NCBI GenBank assembly: GCA_946528555.1 | Contig: CAMMYS010000039.1 | Coordinates: 1 to 30,043 of the forward strand | Source of the DNA: an uncultured Mycoplasmatota bacterium | GTDB taxonomy: Bacteria; Bacillota_I; Bacilli_A; RF39; UBA660 | DNA: 30,043 bases | Direction of reading: 5' to 3' | Shown here: in pieces, positions 8,607 through 17,550 of the stretch | How the letters are laid out: each line of letters begins with the position of its first letter | How positions within the stretch are numbered: position 1 is the stretch's first letter | Notes under the pieces: model-generated | The model's database searches: none | What the model was told of the DNA's origin: nothing | Seen by the model: only the letters and a program-made list of their open reading frames with translations | Made by a program: the position numbers and the translations under genes

Positions 8607-9530
8607 CTATAAATCTTCTAAAGAAATAGTGCTTTTCTTTGTTCCTCCTAATACTTCATAACAATCACTAATAACTATAAAAGCATCATTATCTATTTCC
8701 TTTACTGCACTTTTTAATAGAGTATATTTTTCTTTAGGAACAACACACATTAGCATTTTCTTTCTCTTATGTGTAAAAGCTCCTTTAGTATCTAATTCAG
8801 TTACACCACTCTTTATAACATTTAATATAAAATCAGTTACTTCTTCTACTTTATCAGTTTGAATAAATATAGTTTTAGCATAATTAATACCAATTAGTAT
8901 TTTATCAACCATTTGAGTACTTATTACTGTGATAATTAGTGAATACATAATTGATGTATAACCCATTGTTACACCACCAGCAAGAATTATTATATATGCC
9001 ATATATCTTAACAATTCACCAATTTGTCTCTTAGTATAATGTTCAAGTACAACTGCTAAAATACTAGTTCCTCCTGTATTAAATCCTGATTTATATACTA
9101 AACCTTCTCCAAATCCTCCTACTAAACCAGCAGCAAGAACATAAAGAAGTACGTTATCAAAGTGAAAGTTCATTAATTCAACAATATCATTAGTAAAATA
9201 TATGAATGCAGTATATACTGATGCACCTACAATACTAAGTAATGATTTTTTAGTTCCTATTGTAAATATACTAATCAATACAAATATTACATTTCCTAAA
9301 AATATAACTAATGTTGAATTTATATCAAATAACTTATTTAAGATTACAGCTATACCACCAAGACCACCTAATACAAAATTATTTTGTACACAGAAAAGAT
9401 TAAATGATAAAGCTGAAATTAGAGCACCAAATACAAATAATAATGTCTTTTTAAAAACACTTTTATTTACTACTCTAATTATAATTTCTTTATTATTTGA
9501 TTTTTTATTGAATAATTTAAATAATCCCAT
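8607..9530 (-). CDS. YitT family membrane protein (DUF161/DUF2179)
   Basis: 307 residues. A basic N-terminus leads into about five hydrophobic helices (35-215) with the small-residue motifs NFVLGGLGGIA and SGFNTGGTS that mark the YitT family. A cytoplasmic C-terminal DUF2179-like domain of about 85 residues follows (FIQTDKVEEVTDFILN to the end). The family's molecular function is unknown; a transport role is often guessed. The gene is the first cistron downstream of a predicted promoter and leads the ftsEX-M23-whiA run, but that position alone does not show a division role. Confidence 0.9.
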   Translation of the reverse strand: MGLFKLFNKKSNNKEIIIRVVNKSVFKKTLLFVFGALISALSFNLFCVQNNFVLGGLGGIAVILNKLFDINSTLVIFLGNVIFVLISIFTIGTKKSLLSIVGASVYTAFIYFTNDIVELMNFHFDNVLLYVLAAGLVGGFGEGLVYKSGFNTGGTSILAVVLEHYTKRQIGELLRYMAYIIILAGGVTMGYTSIMYSLIITVISTQMVDKILIGINYAKTIFIQTDKVEEVTDFILNVIKSGVTELDTKGAFTHKRKKMLMCVVPKEKYTLLKSAVKEIDNDAFIVISDCYEVLGGTKKSTISLEDL

Positions 9531-9549
9531 TTTAATCTTCCTCTTATCT

Positions 9550-9578
9550 ATTATACTAAAAAATGCCTTATTTTTCCA
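9550..9578 (-). promoter_or_regulatory. Predicted promoter of the yitT-ftsEX-M23-whiA operon
   Basis: In the 64-base gap between prfB and the YitT gene, TGGAAA (9573-9578) and TATAAT (9550-9555) are spaced 17 bases apart on the minus strand. The -10 is perfect and the -35 matches four of six. No prfB terminator is evident, so read-through from prfB is likely as well. Confidence 0.5.
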
Positions 9579-9594
9579 GTATGACTATTATCCT

Positions 9595-10674
9595 TTACAG
9601 TTTTAGGTATTCTTCTAAAAAATCTTGTATTTCACCATCAAGTACTTTATCTACGCTTGATGTCTCATAATTTGTTCTTGTATCTTTAACTAAAGTGTAT
9701 GGACACATTACATAACTCCTTATAGCACTACCAAAGTTAACATCCATTACTTCGCCTTTTAATTCCTTTACTTTATCATTAAAATCTTTTAAATTTGCAA
9801 GGAATAATTTATTTTGTAACATTTGCATACATCTTTCTTTATTTTTAACTTGGCTTCTTTCAACTTGACAAGATACTACTATTCCAGTTGGTAAGTGAGT
9901 TATTCTAACAGCTGAATCAGTTGTATTAACACTTTGCCCTCCAGCACCACTAGAATGATAAACATCTATTTTAAGATCACTTTCTTTAATATCAACATCT
10001 AAGTTTTTATTAATCTCTGGAGTAATAAGAACTGATGCAAATGAAGTATGTCTTCTTTTATTACTATCAAAAGGACTAATTCTAACTAATCTATGAACTC
10101 CTGTTTCACCTTTTAGATATCCATATGGATAATAACCTTTAACAAGTAAAACTACTCCTTTAATACCAACTTCTTCACCTTCATTTTTACTAATTACTTC
10201 ATATTTATAATCATGACTATCAAAATATCTAGTATACATTCTAAGCAACATATTAGCCCAATCATTACTTTCAGTTCCACCTGCTCCTGAATGTATTTCA
10301 ATATAAGCATTAGATGAATCATATTCACCATTTAAGAATGTTGATAATTTCATTTCATCAAGATTTTTCTCAATAATACTAATCTCTTTATTTATTTCAT
10401 CTAATTCTTCATCACTAACTTCTAATTCTAATAATTCTTTTAATGTACTAATACTATCATTTAACTCATCATATTTATTAACAATTGAATTAAGATTCTT
10501 TTGTTCAGCTAATACATCTTTAGTATCACCATTATTCCAAAAGTTAGGGTTATTTATTATACTGGATAATTCATCTAATCTTACTCTTTTTTCATCAATA
10601 AAAAGCTTACTCTTTAAATCTTCAAGAGTATCACAAAATTCATTAAGTTTTTTTAAAATATCTTTTGTTTCCAT
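9595..10674 (-). CDS. prfB: Peptide chain release factor 2
   Basis: About 359 residues. The stop-recognition tripeptide SPF (residues 200-202, in RISPFDSNKRRHTS) identifies RF2, which reads UGA and UAA. The GGQ motif at 245-247 (SSGAGGQSVNTTD) triggers peptide release in the ribosomal A site. The programmed +1 frameshift that most bacteria carry near codon 25 is absent: the frame reads straight through KSKLFIDEKRVRLDEL with no CTTTGA site. An upstream TTG at 10689 is in frame, but ATG at 10674 fits the family N-terminus (METKDILKKL). Neither start has a Shine-Dalgarno sequence. A TATAAT ending 6 bases before the ATG suggests a leaderless mRNA. It follows the ppa terminator closely. Confidence 0.95.
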   Translation of the reverse strand: METKDILKKLNEFCDTLEDLKSKLFIDEKRVRLDELSSIINNPNFWNNGDTKDVLAEQKNLNSIVNKYDELNDSISTLKELLELEVSDEELDEINKEISIIEKNLDEMKLSTFLNGEYDSSNAYIEIHSGAGGTESNDWANMLLRMYTRYFDSHDYKYEVISKNEGEEVGIKGVVLLVKGYYPYGYLKGETGVHRLVRISPFDSNKRRHTSFASVLITPEINKNLDVDIKESDLKIDVYHSSGAGGQSVNTTDSAVRITHLPTGIVVSCQVERSQVKNKERCMQMLQNKLFLANLKDFNDKVKELKGEVMDVNFGSAIRSYVMCPYTLVKDTRTNYETSSVDKVLDGEIQDFLEEYLKL

Positions 10675-10680
10675 ACAATT

Positions 10681-10709
10681 ATTATACAAAAAAACTAGTC
10701 AAATGACTA
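10681..10709 (-). promoter_or_regulatory. Predicted prfB promoter embedded in the ppa terminator
   Basis: TAGTCA (10704-10709, four of six) and a perfect TATAAT (10681-10686) are 17 bases apart on the minus strand. The spacer is the terminator hairpin and its U-run. Transcription would begin about 6-7 bases after the -10, which is at or next to the prfB ATG at 10674. Confidence 0.5.
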
Positions 10710-10712
10710 GTT
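10688..10712 (-). terminator. Intrinsic terminator after ppa
   Basis: An 8-bp stem (AACTAGTC with GACTAGTT) around a 4-nt loop is followed on the minus strand by seven U residues. The ppa stop codon overlaps the stem base. Confidence 0.8.
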
Positions 10713-11196
10713 ATCTTTCATTATATGCTTTTTTACAATCTTCATATAATTTTAATGCTTCTTCTTTATTATGAAAACCTCTTACTTCAACTTTTATATT
10801 TTGTAATTGTTTATAATTTTCAAAGAAGTTTTTAATTTCAGATAGAGTAAATTCAGGAACATCATCTAATTCTTGAATATTATCATATCTAGGATCACAA
10901 TCAACAACAGAAATAAGTTTATAATCACCCTTTCCATCATCAGACATATCTAAATATCCTACTACTCTAGCAGGTACTATACATCCTGGATAAGTTGGTT
11001 CAGTTGCGATTACTAAAATATCTAATGGATCACCATCTGGAGCTAATGTTTTTTCAATAGTTCCATATTCTGTAGGATAACCCATTGCTGAATATAACAC
11101 CCTATTTAATTTTATTTTTCCATCTTCATCTTCTTCATATTTATTTCTAGATCTATATGGAATTTCAATAACAGCTTCTACTACATCTCTTTTCAT
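10711..11196 (-). CDS. ppa: Inorganic pyrophosphatase, family I
   Basis: 161 residues, slightly short but complete for a soluble family I enzyme. The signature DGDPLDILV carries the metal-binding aspartates (D-x-D-P-x-D). EIPYRSRNKYE near the N-terminus, YPTEYGTI and the later DCDPRYDNI supply other substrate and metal contacts. It hydrolyses pyrophosphate from nucleotide and tRNA-charging reactions in the cytoplasm. It has an AGGAGG ribosome site and follows the unknown membrane protein by 8 bases, ending in its own terminator. Many Firmicutes use family II enzymes instead, so a family I gene is a mild lineage hint. Confidence 0.95.
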   Translation of the reverse strand: MKRDVVEAVIEIPYRSRNKYEEDEDGKIKLNRVLYSAMGYPTEYGTIEKTLAPDGDPLDILVIATEPTYPGCIVPARVVGYLDMSDDGKGDYKLISVVDCDPRYDNIQELDDVPEFTLSEIKNFFENYKQLQNIKVEVRGFHNKEEALKLYEDCKKAYNER

Positions 11197-11204
11197 CTTT
11201 CCTC

Positions 11205-11858
11205 CTATAAATCTTTGTATTTTTTATCATCAGCTCTATCAATTATTAAATGTATAATTGCAAATATTAATATAATTAAAACTAAACCAATACCAGCTAA
11301 TATACAATATGATATTCCTCTGAATTCTCTACAACAAAATTCAACACCTAATAAACAATTATTTTCTTTTTTTTCTTCAATAATTGGTTCTATATCTTCA
11401 GGTTCTTCAATTTTAACTTCCTCCATAACATATTCAACATTTAATACATTATTTGATATAGTCCTTTTTAATCTTTCACCATCATATTCATTAGCATTAA
11501 CTAATAATTTAGAACTTTCATTTATATTCATAGTAGCATTATTAATAGGTTTAATATCATTTAATCTAAAACCATATCTTTCATCCTTTTTAATGATATA
11601 ATCGCTTGCTAATTCCTCTTTAGAGCCATCCTCATTAACCTTAAATAATACTATATTACTTTCAAATTCCTCAGTTCTATCTCTTAATATTTCATCTTCA
11701 TTAGTATTAGCATAGATACTATATTTAATATTTTCAGCAGTTGTTCCAATCTCAAAATTAATTTTAATATCTATCTTTTCATATGAAGTTGTTGCTCCAA
11801 GTACCACAAATGGTATAAAAGATATTAGTAAAATTATAGTACTTATTACTTTTTTCAT
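11205..11858 (-). CDS. Unknown secreted/membrane-anchored protein
   Basis: 217 residues, no family recognised. An N-terminal signal peptide (MKKVISTIILLISFIPFVVLG, then Ala-Thr-Thr) precedes an extracellular region of about 150 residues predicted to be mostly beta strand (for example YEKIDIKINFEIGTTAENIK). An acidic linker (EEPEDIEPIIEEKKENN) and a cysteine cluster (NNCLLGVEFCCREF) lead into one C-terminal membrane helix (about 183-207) with a short charged tail. The topology is therefore type I: ectodomain outside, tail inside. Its layout (signal, beta ectodomain, late helix) recalls the LppM-like lipoprotein upstream of glyA. It sits between glyA and ppa with AGGAGG before its ATG. Confidence 0.75.
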   Translation of the reverse strand: MKKVISTIILLISFIPFVVLGATTSYEKIDIKINFEIGTTAENIKYSIYANTNEDEILRDRTEEFESNIVLFKVNEDGSKEELASDYIIKKDERYGFRLNDIKPINNATMNINESSKLLVNANEYDGERLKRTISNNVLNVEYVMEEVKIEEPEDIEPIIEEKKENNCLLGVEFCCREFRGISYCILAGIGLVLIILIFAIIHLIIDRADDKKYKDL

Positions 11859-11867
11859 TTAACCCTC

Positions 11868-13097
11868 CTATTGAACTTTACTTAATGGATATTTACTTGT
11901 TAATTCTAATACCTCTTTCTTAAGTTCTCTTAAAACTTTTTTATCATTATAATTACTTAATGCTTCAATTATAATATCTGCAACATATTTAGCATCCTTA
12001 TCATTAAATCCTCTTGTAGTCATTGCAGGTGTACCAAGTCTAATACCACTAGTAGTTCTAGGGCCTTCTGTATCAAATGGTATTGAGTTTTTGTTTACTG
12101 TAATGCATATTTCATCAAGAGTCTTTTCAGCAATATCGCCAGTTATTCCAAATGATGATTTAACATCTATTAACATTAAATGATTATCTGTTCCACCAGA
12201 TACAACTTTAACACCTTTTTTAATGAACTCATCGCTCATTGCTTTTGCATTCTTAATAATATTTTTAGCATATGTTTTAAACTCAGGTTGAAGAGCTTCA
12301 TAAAAACATTGAGCTTTAGCTCCTATTACATGCATAAGAGGTCCACCTTGAATACCAGGGAATATTGTTTTATTAATCTTTTTAATTATTTCTTCATTAT
12401 TAGTAAGAATAATTCCACCTCTAGGTCCTCTTAATGTTTTATGAGTAGTAGATGTAACAACATCAGCATATGGAACTGGGTTCATATGACAACCACCAGC
12501 AACTAAACCAGCTATGTGAGCCATATCAACCATTAAATATGCTCCTACTGCATCTGCAATTTCTCTAAATTTTTTAAAATCTATACTTCCAGCATATGCA
12601 CTTGATCCAGCTATAATCATTTTTGGTTTAAATTCTTTAGCTTGTTTCATGATTTTATCATAATCAAGTCTTTCTGTTTTAGGATCTAATTCATATCCTT
12701 CAATTATATAATCTTGTCCACTAAAACTAACTTTACTACCATGAGTTAAGTGTCCTCCTTGAGCAAGACTCATTCCTAATACTTTATCACCTTTTTCAAG
12801 TAGTGCTCTATATACAGCCATATTAGCAGAACTTCCACTATGTGGTTGAACATTTGCATATTTAGCACCAAATAATTTACATAAATATTCTATTGCTTTT
12901 TCTTCAAATATATCAATGTATTCACATCCACCATAATATCTCTTAGATGGATAACCTTCAGCATACTTATTTGTAAGTATACTACCTTGTAATTTTAAAA
13001 CTGCTCTACTTGTATAATTTTCACTTGCTATTAATTCAATGTTGTTTTGTTGTCTTTTCTTTTCCTTTTTCAAAGCCCTCTCTAATTCAATATCCAT
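11868..13097 (-). CDS. glyA: Serine hydroxymethyltransferase
   Basis: About 409 residues, the usual bacterial length. The enzyme converts serine and tetrahydrofolate into glycine and methylene-tetrahydrofolate using pyridoxal phosphate. [13 protein letters not shown] marks the N-terminus. [11 protein letters not shown] and DMAHIAGL surround the cofactor. The Schiff-base lysine is in [14 protein letters not shown], and [16 protein letters not shown] is near the C-terminus. The frame extends to a GTG at 13109, but the ATG at 13097 fits the family start ([12 protein letters not shown]) and has GAGGTGAG 8-9 bases upstream, so 13097 is used. It heads an operon with the unknown membrane protein and ppa. 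Confidence 0.97.
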   Translation of the reverse strand: MDIELERALKKEKKRQQNNIELIASENYTSRAVLKLQGSILTNKYAEGYPSKRYYGGCEYIDIFEEKAIEYLCKLFGAKYANVQPHSGSSANMAVYRALLEKGDKVLGMSLAQGGHLTHGSKVSFSGQDYIIEGYELDPKTERLDYDKIMKQAKEFKPKMIIAGSSAYAGSIDFKKFREIADAVGAYLMVDMAHIAGLVAGGCHMNPVPYADVVTSTTHKTLRGPRGGIILTNNEEIIKKINKTIFPGIQGGPLMHVIGAKAQCFYEALQPEFKTYAKNIIKNAKAMSDEFIKKGVKVVSGGTDNHLMLIDVKSSFGITGDIAEKTLDEICITVNKNSIPFDTEGPRTTSGIRLGTPAMTTRGFNDKDAKYVADIIIEALSNYNDKKVLRELKKEVLELTSKYPLSKVQ

Positions 13098-13119
13098 AAT
13101 ATTACTCACCTCTTAATTA

Positions 13120-13128
13120 ATTATATCA
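13120..13128 (-). promoter_or_regulatory. Extended -10 element for glyA
   Basis: On the minus strand the sequence TGATATAAT lies directly after the U-run of the preceding terminator and 22 bases upstream of the glyA ATG. It is a perfect -10 with the TGn extension; no good -35 is seen because that position falls in the terminator hairpin. Confidence 0.5.
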
Positions 13129-13159
13129 AAAAAAGATATTTCCACCTATAGGAAATATC
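13128..13159 (-). terminator. Intrinsic terminator after the LppM-like lipoprotein gene
   Basis: A perfect 9-bp stem (GATATTTCC with GGAAATATC) encloses a 7-nt loop and is followed on the minus strand by seven U residues. Confidence 0.85.
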
Positions 13160-13176
13160 ATTTTTAGTCATATACT

Positions 13177-14172
13177 TTACTTATTAAAATCAACCACTTC
13201 AACTTCTGGTTCAGTATCTTCACTCATTATAAATTTAGGATGTTTTTTCTCAGGAGGTAATGTCTTAGCTGCTTCAACAATAGCAACTTTTGCTTTTTGT
13301 TCCTCCTCTGATTTAAATTCAAATGAATTATCAACAATTTGATTATTATTAGAAACTTCAGCCACCTCAGGAGGTAACTCTTCTTCTATCTCAAATGCAT
13401 TTAATTTTTCTTCAATGCTAGGGTCATAATCAACATGAATAGGACCAGCATTCTTAGCTTCTTCTCTTTTTTGCTTAATAATTTTAACAACAATAATAAT
13501 TAAGAATATTAAAATAACTAATCCAAAACCAGCAACCATATATACGTGAGATAAATTAAGAAGTGTAAAAGTAAATTTAATATTAGTATCATTGCTTCTA
13601 TTTAAATTCCATGTTAAGACTTTTCCATTTTTACTAACTTCTTTAGCATTGTTTTGAATAGAACCATATGGTAATTCAACAATAAATTTATACATCATTT
13701 CACTATCTAAAGTAATCATTTTATCTGAAGTTAAATCAACATTATCTCCACCATTAGCAAATATTTCACTTCTAAGTCTATATGAAAAATCTGCATAATA
13801 AGTATTTTTAAAAAATGATTTTTTAACTTTAAATAAAATATCATCCTCCATAGTACCTTTTAGCAAATTAGAGACTACTACTTCTTTACCAGTTGCATTA
13901 GATATTTTATCTATATTTGGATATCTTTTAGTAATCTTAACACCTTCATAATTACCTTCAGTAATAGTACTAATATTAAAATTATTAGCAACTAATTTTT
14001 CTTGATTAATTCTATCTAAAACAGTAACGTTTTCTATTTCTTTTGAAACTAAAAAGTCAGTACTAAAAGCTATACTTTTAGTTGGATTTACTTTCATAGT
14101 TGTAGTAGATTTAACACAACCACTAAGTAATAATAATACGACAAATAATGCTATGATATTTTTGTGTTTCAT
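13177..14172 (-). CDS. LppM-like lipoprotein with late membrane helix
   Basis: 331 residues. The N-terminus carries a lipobox (LLLLSGC, lipidated Cys19). The following ectodomain (TTTMKVNPTKSIAFSTDFLVSKE) has the pattern of the LppM/DUF3153 domain, beginning with a short beta strand after the lipid anchor. A membrane helix follows at about 211-233 (VYMVAGFGLVILIFLIIIVV). The cytoplasmic tail of roughly 95 residues is acidic, disordered-looking and proline/glutamate-rich (EEELPPEVAEVSNNN, TLPPEKKHPKF). The protein is thus anchored twice, by lipid outside and by a helix. Function is unknown; LppM in mycobacteria has been tied to envelope glycolipid matters, which need not apply here. It has its own promoter and terminator. 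Confidence 0.75.
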   Translation of the reverse strand: MKHKNIIALFVVLLLLSGCVKSTTTMKVNPTKSIAFSTDFLVSKEIENVTVLDRINQEKLVANNFNISTITEGNYEGVKITKRYPNIDKISNATGKEVVVSNLLKGTMEDDILFKVKKSFFKNTYYADFSYRLRSEIFANGGDNVDLTSDKMITLDSEMMYKFIVELPYGSIQNNAKEVSKNGKVLTWNLNRSNDTNIKFTFTLLNLSHVYMVAGFGLVILIFLIIIVVKIIKQKREEAKNAGPIHVDYDPSIEEKLNAFEIEEELPPEVAEVSNNNQIVDNSFEFKSEEEQKAKVAIVEAAKTLPPEKKHPKFIMSEDTEPEVEVVDFNK

Positions 14173-14196
14173 GTTAACTCCTCTATCGTTAAAAAA

Positions 14197-14225
14197 ATTA
14201 TAACATTTTTAATTAATTTTTTAAA
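14197..14225 (-). promoter_or_regulatory. Promoter of the LppM-like lipoprotein gene
   Basis: TTTAAA (14220-14225) and TATAAT (14197-14202) lie 17 bases apart on the minus strand, with TG one base before the -10. AGAGGAG precedes the ATG at 14172. The divergent murD promoter lies just beyond. Confidence 0.6.
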
Positions 14226-14252
14226 GTGTATATTTTTTTAATGTTTCTATTG

Positions 14253-14258
14253 TATAAT
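14253..14258 (+). promoter_or_regulatory. Probable -10 element of murD
   Basis: A perfect TATAAT lies 17 bases before the murD ATG; the expected -35 position is only AT-rich. The transcript would begin almost at the GGGTGA ribosome site, giving a very short leader. Confidence 0.35.
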
Positions 14259-14275
14259 AAATATGGGTGAAGAAA

Positions 14276-15619
14276 ATGTTTGAAAATAAAAAAATATTTA
14301 TACTTGGAATGGCAAGAAGTGGATATCATGCTGCTAAGATATTAGCTGGTTTAAATAATGATATTTATTTAAGTGATATCAATGCTAATCAAGATGAAAA
14401 TCATATAAAAGAATTAGAAGAACTAGGAGTTAAATTATTTTTAGGTCCTGATCAAGAAGAGGTTTTTGATGAATCATTTGATTACATGATTAAAAATCCA
14501 GGTGTTAAATTTGATAATAAATATGTTAAATATGCTGTAGAACATAATATAAAAGTAATAAATGAAATAGAAATGGCTTATCATTTATTACCAAAAGGAG
14601 TTAAATTAGTTGCTATTACAGGTACTAATGGAAAAACAACAACTACTTCACTAACATATGAAATAGTAGCAAGAGCATTTCCAGGAAGAACACACTTAGC
14701 TGGTAATATAGGTTTTCCATTATGTGAAGTATTACCAAATATTAAAGAGAATGATTATTTAATTATGGAAATAGGAGTTCCACAAATACATGACTTCTAT
14801 GATTTCAATCCAGATATAGGAGTTCTAACAAATATATTTGAAGCACATTTAGATATGTTTGGTACAAGAGATTATTATAATGAAAATAAAGTAAGATTAT
14901 TTCAAAATCATACAGATAAAAATATTGCTATTATTAATAAAGGAAACGATGATGCATATAGAATTACTAAAGATATAAAAAGTACTAAAAAATACTTTTC
15001 AAGTAAAGAAAAAATTGATGGTGCTTACTTAGAAAATGATGCTATATACTACTATGGAGAAAAAATAATAGATACTAAAGATATCAAACTACAAGGAAAA
15101 CATAATTATGAGAACATAATGTGTGCAATAATGGTATGTAAAGAGTTAGGTATCTCAAATGATATAATGTGTGATGTTATAAAAGAATTTAGCGGTGTAG
15201 AACATAGAATAGAATTTGTAAGATCATTAAATGGAATAGATTTTTATAACGATTCAAAAGCTACTAATGTTACATCAACACAAATAGCATTATCTGCATT
15301 TAAAAAACCAACTATACTAATATTAGGTGGTTTAGATAGAGGACACTCATTTGATGGTTTAAAAGACTATATGAGTAATGTTAAACTAGTTGTTTCACTA
15401 GGACAAACAAGTAAAAGAATTAAAGAATGGTGTGATAATTTAAATATACCATGCAATTCATTTGAAACACTTAAAGAAGCAACAGATAATGCATATGAAA
15501 ATGCAAGACCTGGTGATGTAGTATTGCTAAGTCCAGCATGTGCTTCTTGGGATCAATATAAATGTTTTGAAGATAGAGGTAACGAATATAAAAACTTTGT
15601 AAAAGGATTTGGTGAATAA
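14276..15619 (+). CDS. murD: UDP-N-acetylmuramoyl-L-alanine-D-glutamate ligase
   Basis: 447 residues, standard for MurD, which adds D-glutamate to UDP-MurNAc-L-Ala in cytoplasmic peptidoglycan precursor synthesis. The N-terminal Rossmann-like domain has ILGMARSG. The ATP loop GTNGKTTTTS sits near residue 116, and HLAGNIGFPL and a conserved HLD (EAHLDMFGT) follow. The C-terminal domain contains EHRIEFV, NDSKATN and LSPACASWDQ, all typical of Mur ligases. An in-frame GTG at 14267 exists, but ATG at 14276 has GGGTGAAG about 5 bases upstream and gives the usual start, so it is preferred. The zinc-ribbon membrane gene follows after one base. It is divergent from the lipoprotein gene. Confidence 0.96.
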   Translation: MFENKKIFILGMARSGYHAAKILAGLNNDIYLSDINANQDENHIKELEELGVKLFLGPDQEEVFDESFDYMIKNPGVKFDNKYVKYAVEHNIKVINEIEMAYHLLPKGVKLVAITGTNGKTTTTSLTYEIVARAFPGRTHLAGNIGFPLCEVLPNIKENDYLIMEIGVPQIHDFYDFNPDIGVLTNIFEAHLDMFGTRDYYNENKVRLFQNHTDKNIAIINKGNDDAYRITKDIKSTKKYFSSKEKIDGAYLENDAIYYYGEKIIDTKDIKLQGKHNYENIMCAIMVCKELGISNDIMCDVIKEFSGVEHRIEFVRSLNGIDFYNDSKATNVTSTQIALSAFKKPTILILGGLDRGHSFDGLKDYMSNVKLVVSLGQTSKRIKEWCDNLNIPCNSFETLKEATDNAYENARPGDVVLLSPACASWDQYKCFEDRGNEYKNFVKGFGE

Positions 15620-15620
15620 T

Positions 15621-15959
15621 ATGATTACATGTGAACATTGTGGTACAGCTATTAATTTAGAAAAAGATAAAAGATGTCCTAATTGCGGAGCATCTTTCTC
15701 AAAAAATAAAGAATATAAAGAATTAAAAGATAATCAAAATAAAGAAAAAGAATATGATTTTAGAGAAAGAGAAGCTGATATTAAAACAAAAGAAATAACA
15801 AATGACATATTAGAAAAACAAAATAATATGGTTGCTAATCATTTTGATTTTACAAAGAAAACTTTCTCAGTACTATTAGTTATATTTGCTATTATTTTTA
15901 TAGCTGCTCTTGTATTTATATTCTTTGTATCAAAAAATATGTTTAGTTTTTTCAAATAA
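15621..15959 (+). CDS. Zinc-ribbon membrane protein
   Basis: 112 residues. The N-terminus is a zinc ribbon (MITCEHCGTAINLEKDKRCP, closed by CPNC), with two CxxC pairs. A charged, probably coiled-coil segment follows (about 35-75, Lys/Glu-rich), then one C-terminal membrane helix (about 80-106: FSVLLVIFAIIFIAALVF). With no signal peptide, it should be tail-anchored with the zinc ribbon in the cytoplasm. Such short ribbon-plus-helix proteins are common and uncharacterised in Firmicutes. The ATG at 15621 is chosen because GGTGA, inside the murD end, lies 5 bases upstream; an in-frame TTG at 15609 lies inside murD. One base separates the genes, so expression is coupled to murD. Confidence 0.8.
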   Translation: MITCEHCGTAINLEKDKRCPNCGASFSKNKEYKELKDNQNKEKEYDFREREADIKTKEITNDILEKQNNMVANHFDFTKKTFSVLLVIFAIIFIAALVFIFFVSKNMFSFFK

Positions 15960-15983
15960 AAAGTAGATTTAAATCTACTTTTT
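15958..15983. terminator. Bidirectional terminator between murD operon and DUF1846 gene
   Basis: AAAAAGTAGA pairs with TCTACTTTTT around a 6-nt loop, giving U-runs on both strands. It ends the rightward murD transcript and the leftward DUF1846 transcript. Confidence 0.8.
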
Positions 15984-15986
15984 TTA

Positions 15987-17459
15987 TTAATCTAAATTAG
16001 CATCATCACTTAACATATATTCTGGTTCACATGATAAATTAATTTTTAGACTCTTAAGAGTCTTTTTATCACCATTATCAACTATATATGTAGCATGTGC
16101 TTCACATCCATTTAATTTTTTTAAATTAGATAATGCTTTTTCAATAATAGGATTAGTAGTAGAACAGATAGATAATGCAGTTAATATTTCAGGTAAAGTT
16201 AATCTATTTCCACTACCAAGTTCTTCTTTTAATTTCAACATTGGGTCTAACACATTAGGACTTAATAAATTAATTTTATCAGGTATCTTAGTTAATTCCT
16301 TAATAGCATTTAATATTAATGATCCAGCAGGTGTTAATAAATCAGTTTGTTTACCAGTAAGTATTTTCTTACCTACTTTCATTGATATAACTGGCACACC
16401 TTCCTTATCTCTTTTTAAAAGAGCTGGTTCTATAACATCTAAGTAATTTTCATCAATATTAAGTTCATTCATAAGAAGTTTAATCTTCTTATATGCTTCT
16501 TCATCACCAGTACCTAATTTATATTCATTAGTTGCTTGATAATAACGTCTAACTATTTCTTTTTTAGCTGCTTCGCAAACTATTTCATCATCTGTAATAC
16601 AAGAACCTATTACGTTAACTCCCATATCAGTTGGAGAAAAATAAATATCTTTTCCAGTAACCTTTTTTAAAATTGTTTTTAAAACTGGAAATACTTCAAT
16701 ATCTCTATTATAATTTACAGCCGTTTTTTTATACTTTTCTAAATGAAATGGATCAATCATATTAACATCTTTTAAATCAGCTGTAGCAGCCTCATATGCA
16801 AGGTTAACTGGATGTTTTAATGGTAAGTCCCAAACAGGAAATGTTTCAAACTTAGCATATCCTGCATTAACACCTCTTTTATGTTCATGATAAATCTGTG
16901 ATAAACTAGTTGCTAATTTACCACTACCTGGTCCTGGTGCATTAACAAGTATTAATGGTTTAGTTGTTTCTATATATGGATTAGCCCCATATCCTTCATC
17001 ACTAACAATTGTATCTACATCAGTAGGATATCCTTTAGTAAAAGTATGTATATATGTTTTAATATTATTCCTATTTAATTTATTTATAAATTTATCTACA
17101 CTAGGTTGATTCTTATATAGAGTTATTACAACACTATTAACACTGAATCCCATCTTTCTAGATTTATTTAATAATTTAATAATCTCAGTATCATATGTAA
17201 TACCATATTCTGCCCTAGTTTTATTTTTTTCTATATCACCAGCATTAATACAATAAATGATTTCTAAATCATCTTTAAGTTCCTTAAACATGTTTATTTT
17301 AGCATCACTTTCAAACCCTGGTAAAACCCTCGCAGCATGCGAGTCATCAAATAACTTTCCCCCTACTTCTAAATATAATTTGTCAAATAATTTGAATCTT
17401 TCTCTAATTTTTTGACTTTGTACTTTTACGTACTTCTTATTATCAAATCCTTTCTTCAT
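15987..17459 (-). CDS. DUF1846 family protein
   Basis: About 490 residues, the typical full length of this widespread Firmicutes family. Recognisable segments are MKKGFDNKKYVKVQSQKI, GGKLFDDSHAARVLPGFE, APGPGSGKLATSLSQIYHE (P-loop-like glycine-rich turn), TFPVWDLPLKHPVN and SPTDMGVNVIGSCI. No signal or membrane segment is seen, so it is cytoplasmic. Homologues have solved structures, but I know of no established reaction. The GxGSGK segment suggests nucleotide or phosphate binding, which is an inference. The frame opens at a GTG at 17474, but the ATG at 17459 has AGGTGAGG about 9 bases before it and gives the usual start. Single-gene transcription unit. Confidence 0.9.
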   Translation of the reverse strand: MKKGFDNKKYVKVQSQKIRERFKLFDKLYLEVGGKLFDDSHAARVLPGFESDAKINMFKELKDDLEIIYCINAGDIEKNKTRAEYGITYDTEIIKLLNKSRKMGFSVNSVVITLYKNQPSVDKFINKLNRNNIKTYIHTFTKGYPTDVDTIVSDEGYGANPYIETTKPLILVNAPGPGSGKLATSLSQIYHEHKRGVNAGYAKFETFPVWDLPLKHPVNLAYEAATADLKDVNMIDPFHLEKYKKTAVNYNRDIEVFPVLKTILKKVTGKDIYFSPTDMGVNVIGSCITDDEIVCEAAKKEIVRRYYQATNEYKLGTGDEEAYKKIKLLMNELNIDENYLDVIEPALLKRDKEGVPVISMKVGKKILTGKQTDLLTPAGSLILNAIKELTKIPDKINLLSPNVLDPMLKLKEELGSGNRLTLPEILTALSICSTTNPIIEKALSNLKKLNGCEAHATYIVDNGDKKTLKSLKINLSCEPEYMLSDDANLD

Positions 17460-17550
17460 AATATATTTCCTCACCTATTATACCTATTATATAAAAAAAT
17501 TTTTATAATAAACAAGCAAACATACAAAAGAAACAAAAATTGTGTAAACT

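Noticed and set aside
10590..10674. RF2 programmed frameshift site
   Set aside because: No CTTTGA or in-frame TGA is present near codon 25; the frame is continuous through KSKLFIDEKRV.
13098..13176. Riboswitch upstream of glyA
   Set aside because: The space is filled by a terminator and a -10 element; no aptamer-sized structured leader fits before the start.
15609..15620. TTG start for the zinc-ribbon protein
   Set aside because: It lies inside murD with no ribosome site; ATG at 15621 has GGTGA 5 bases upstream.
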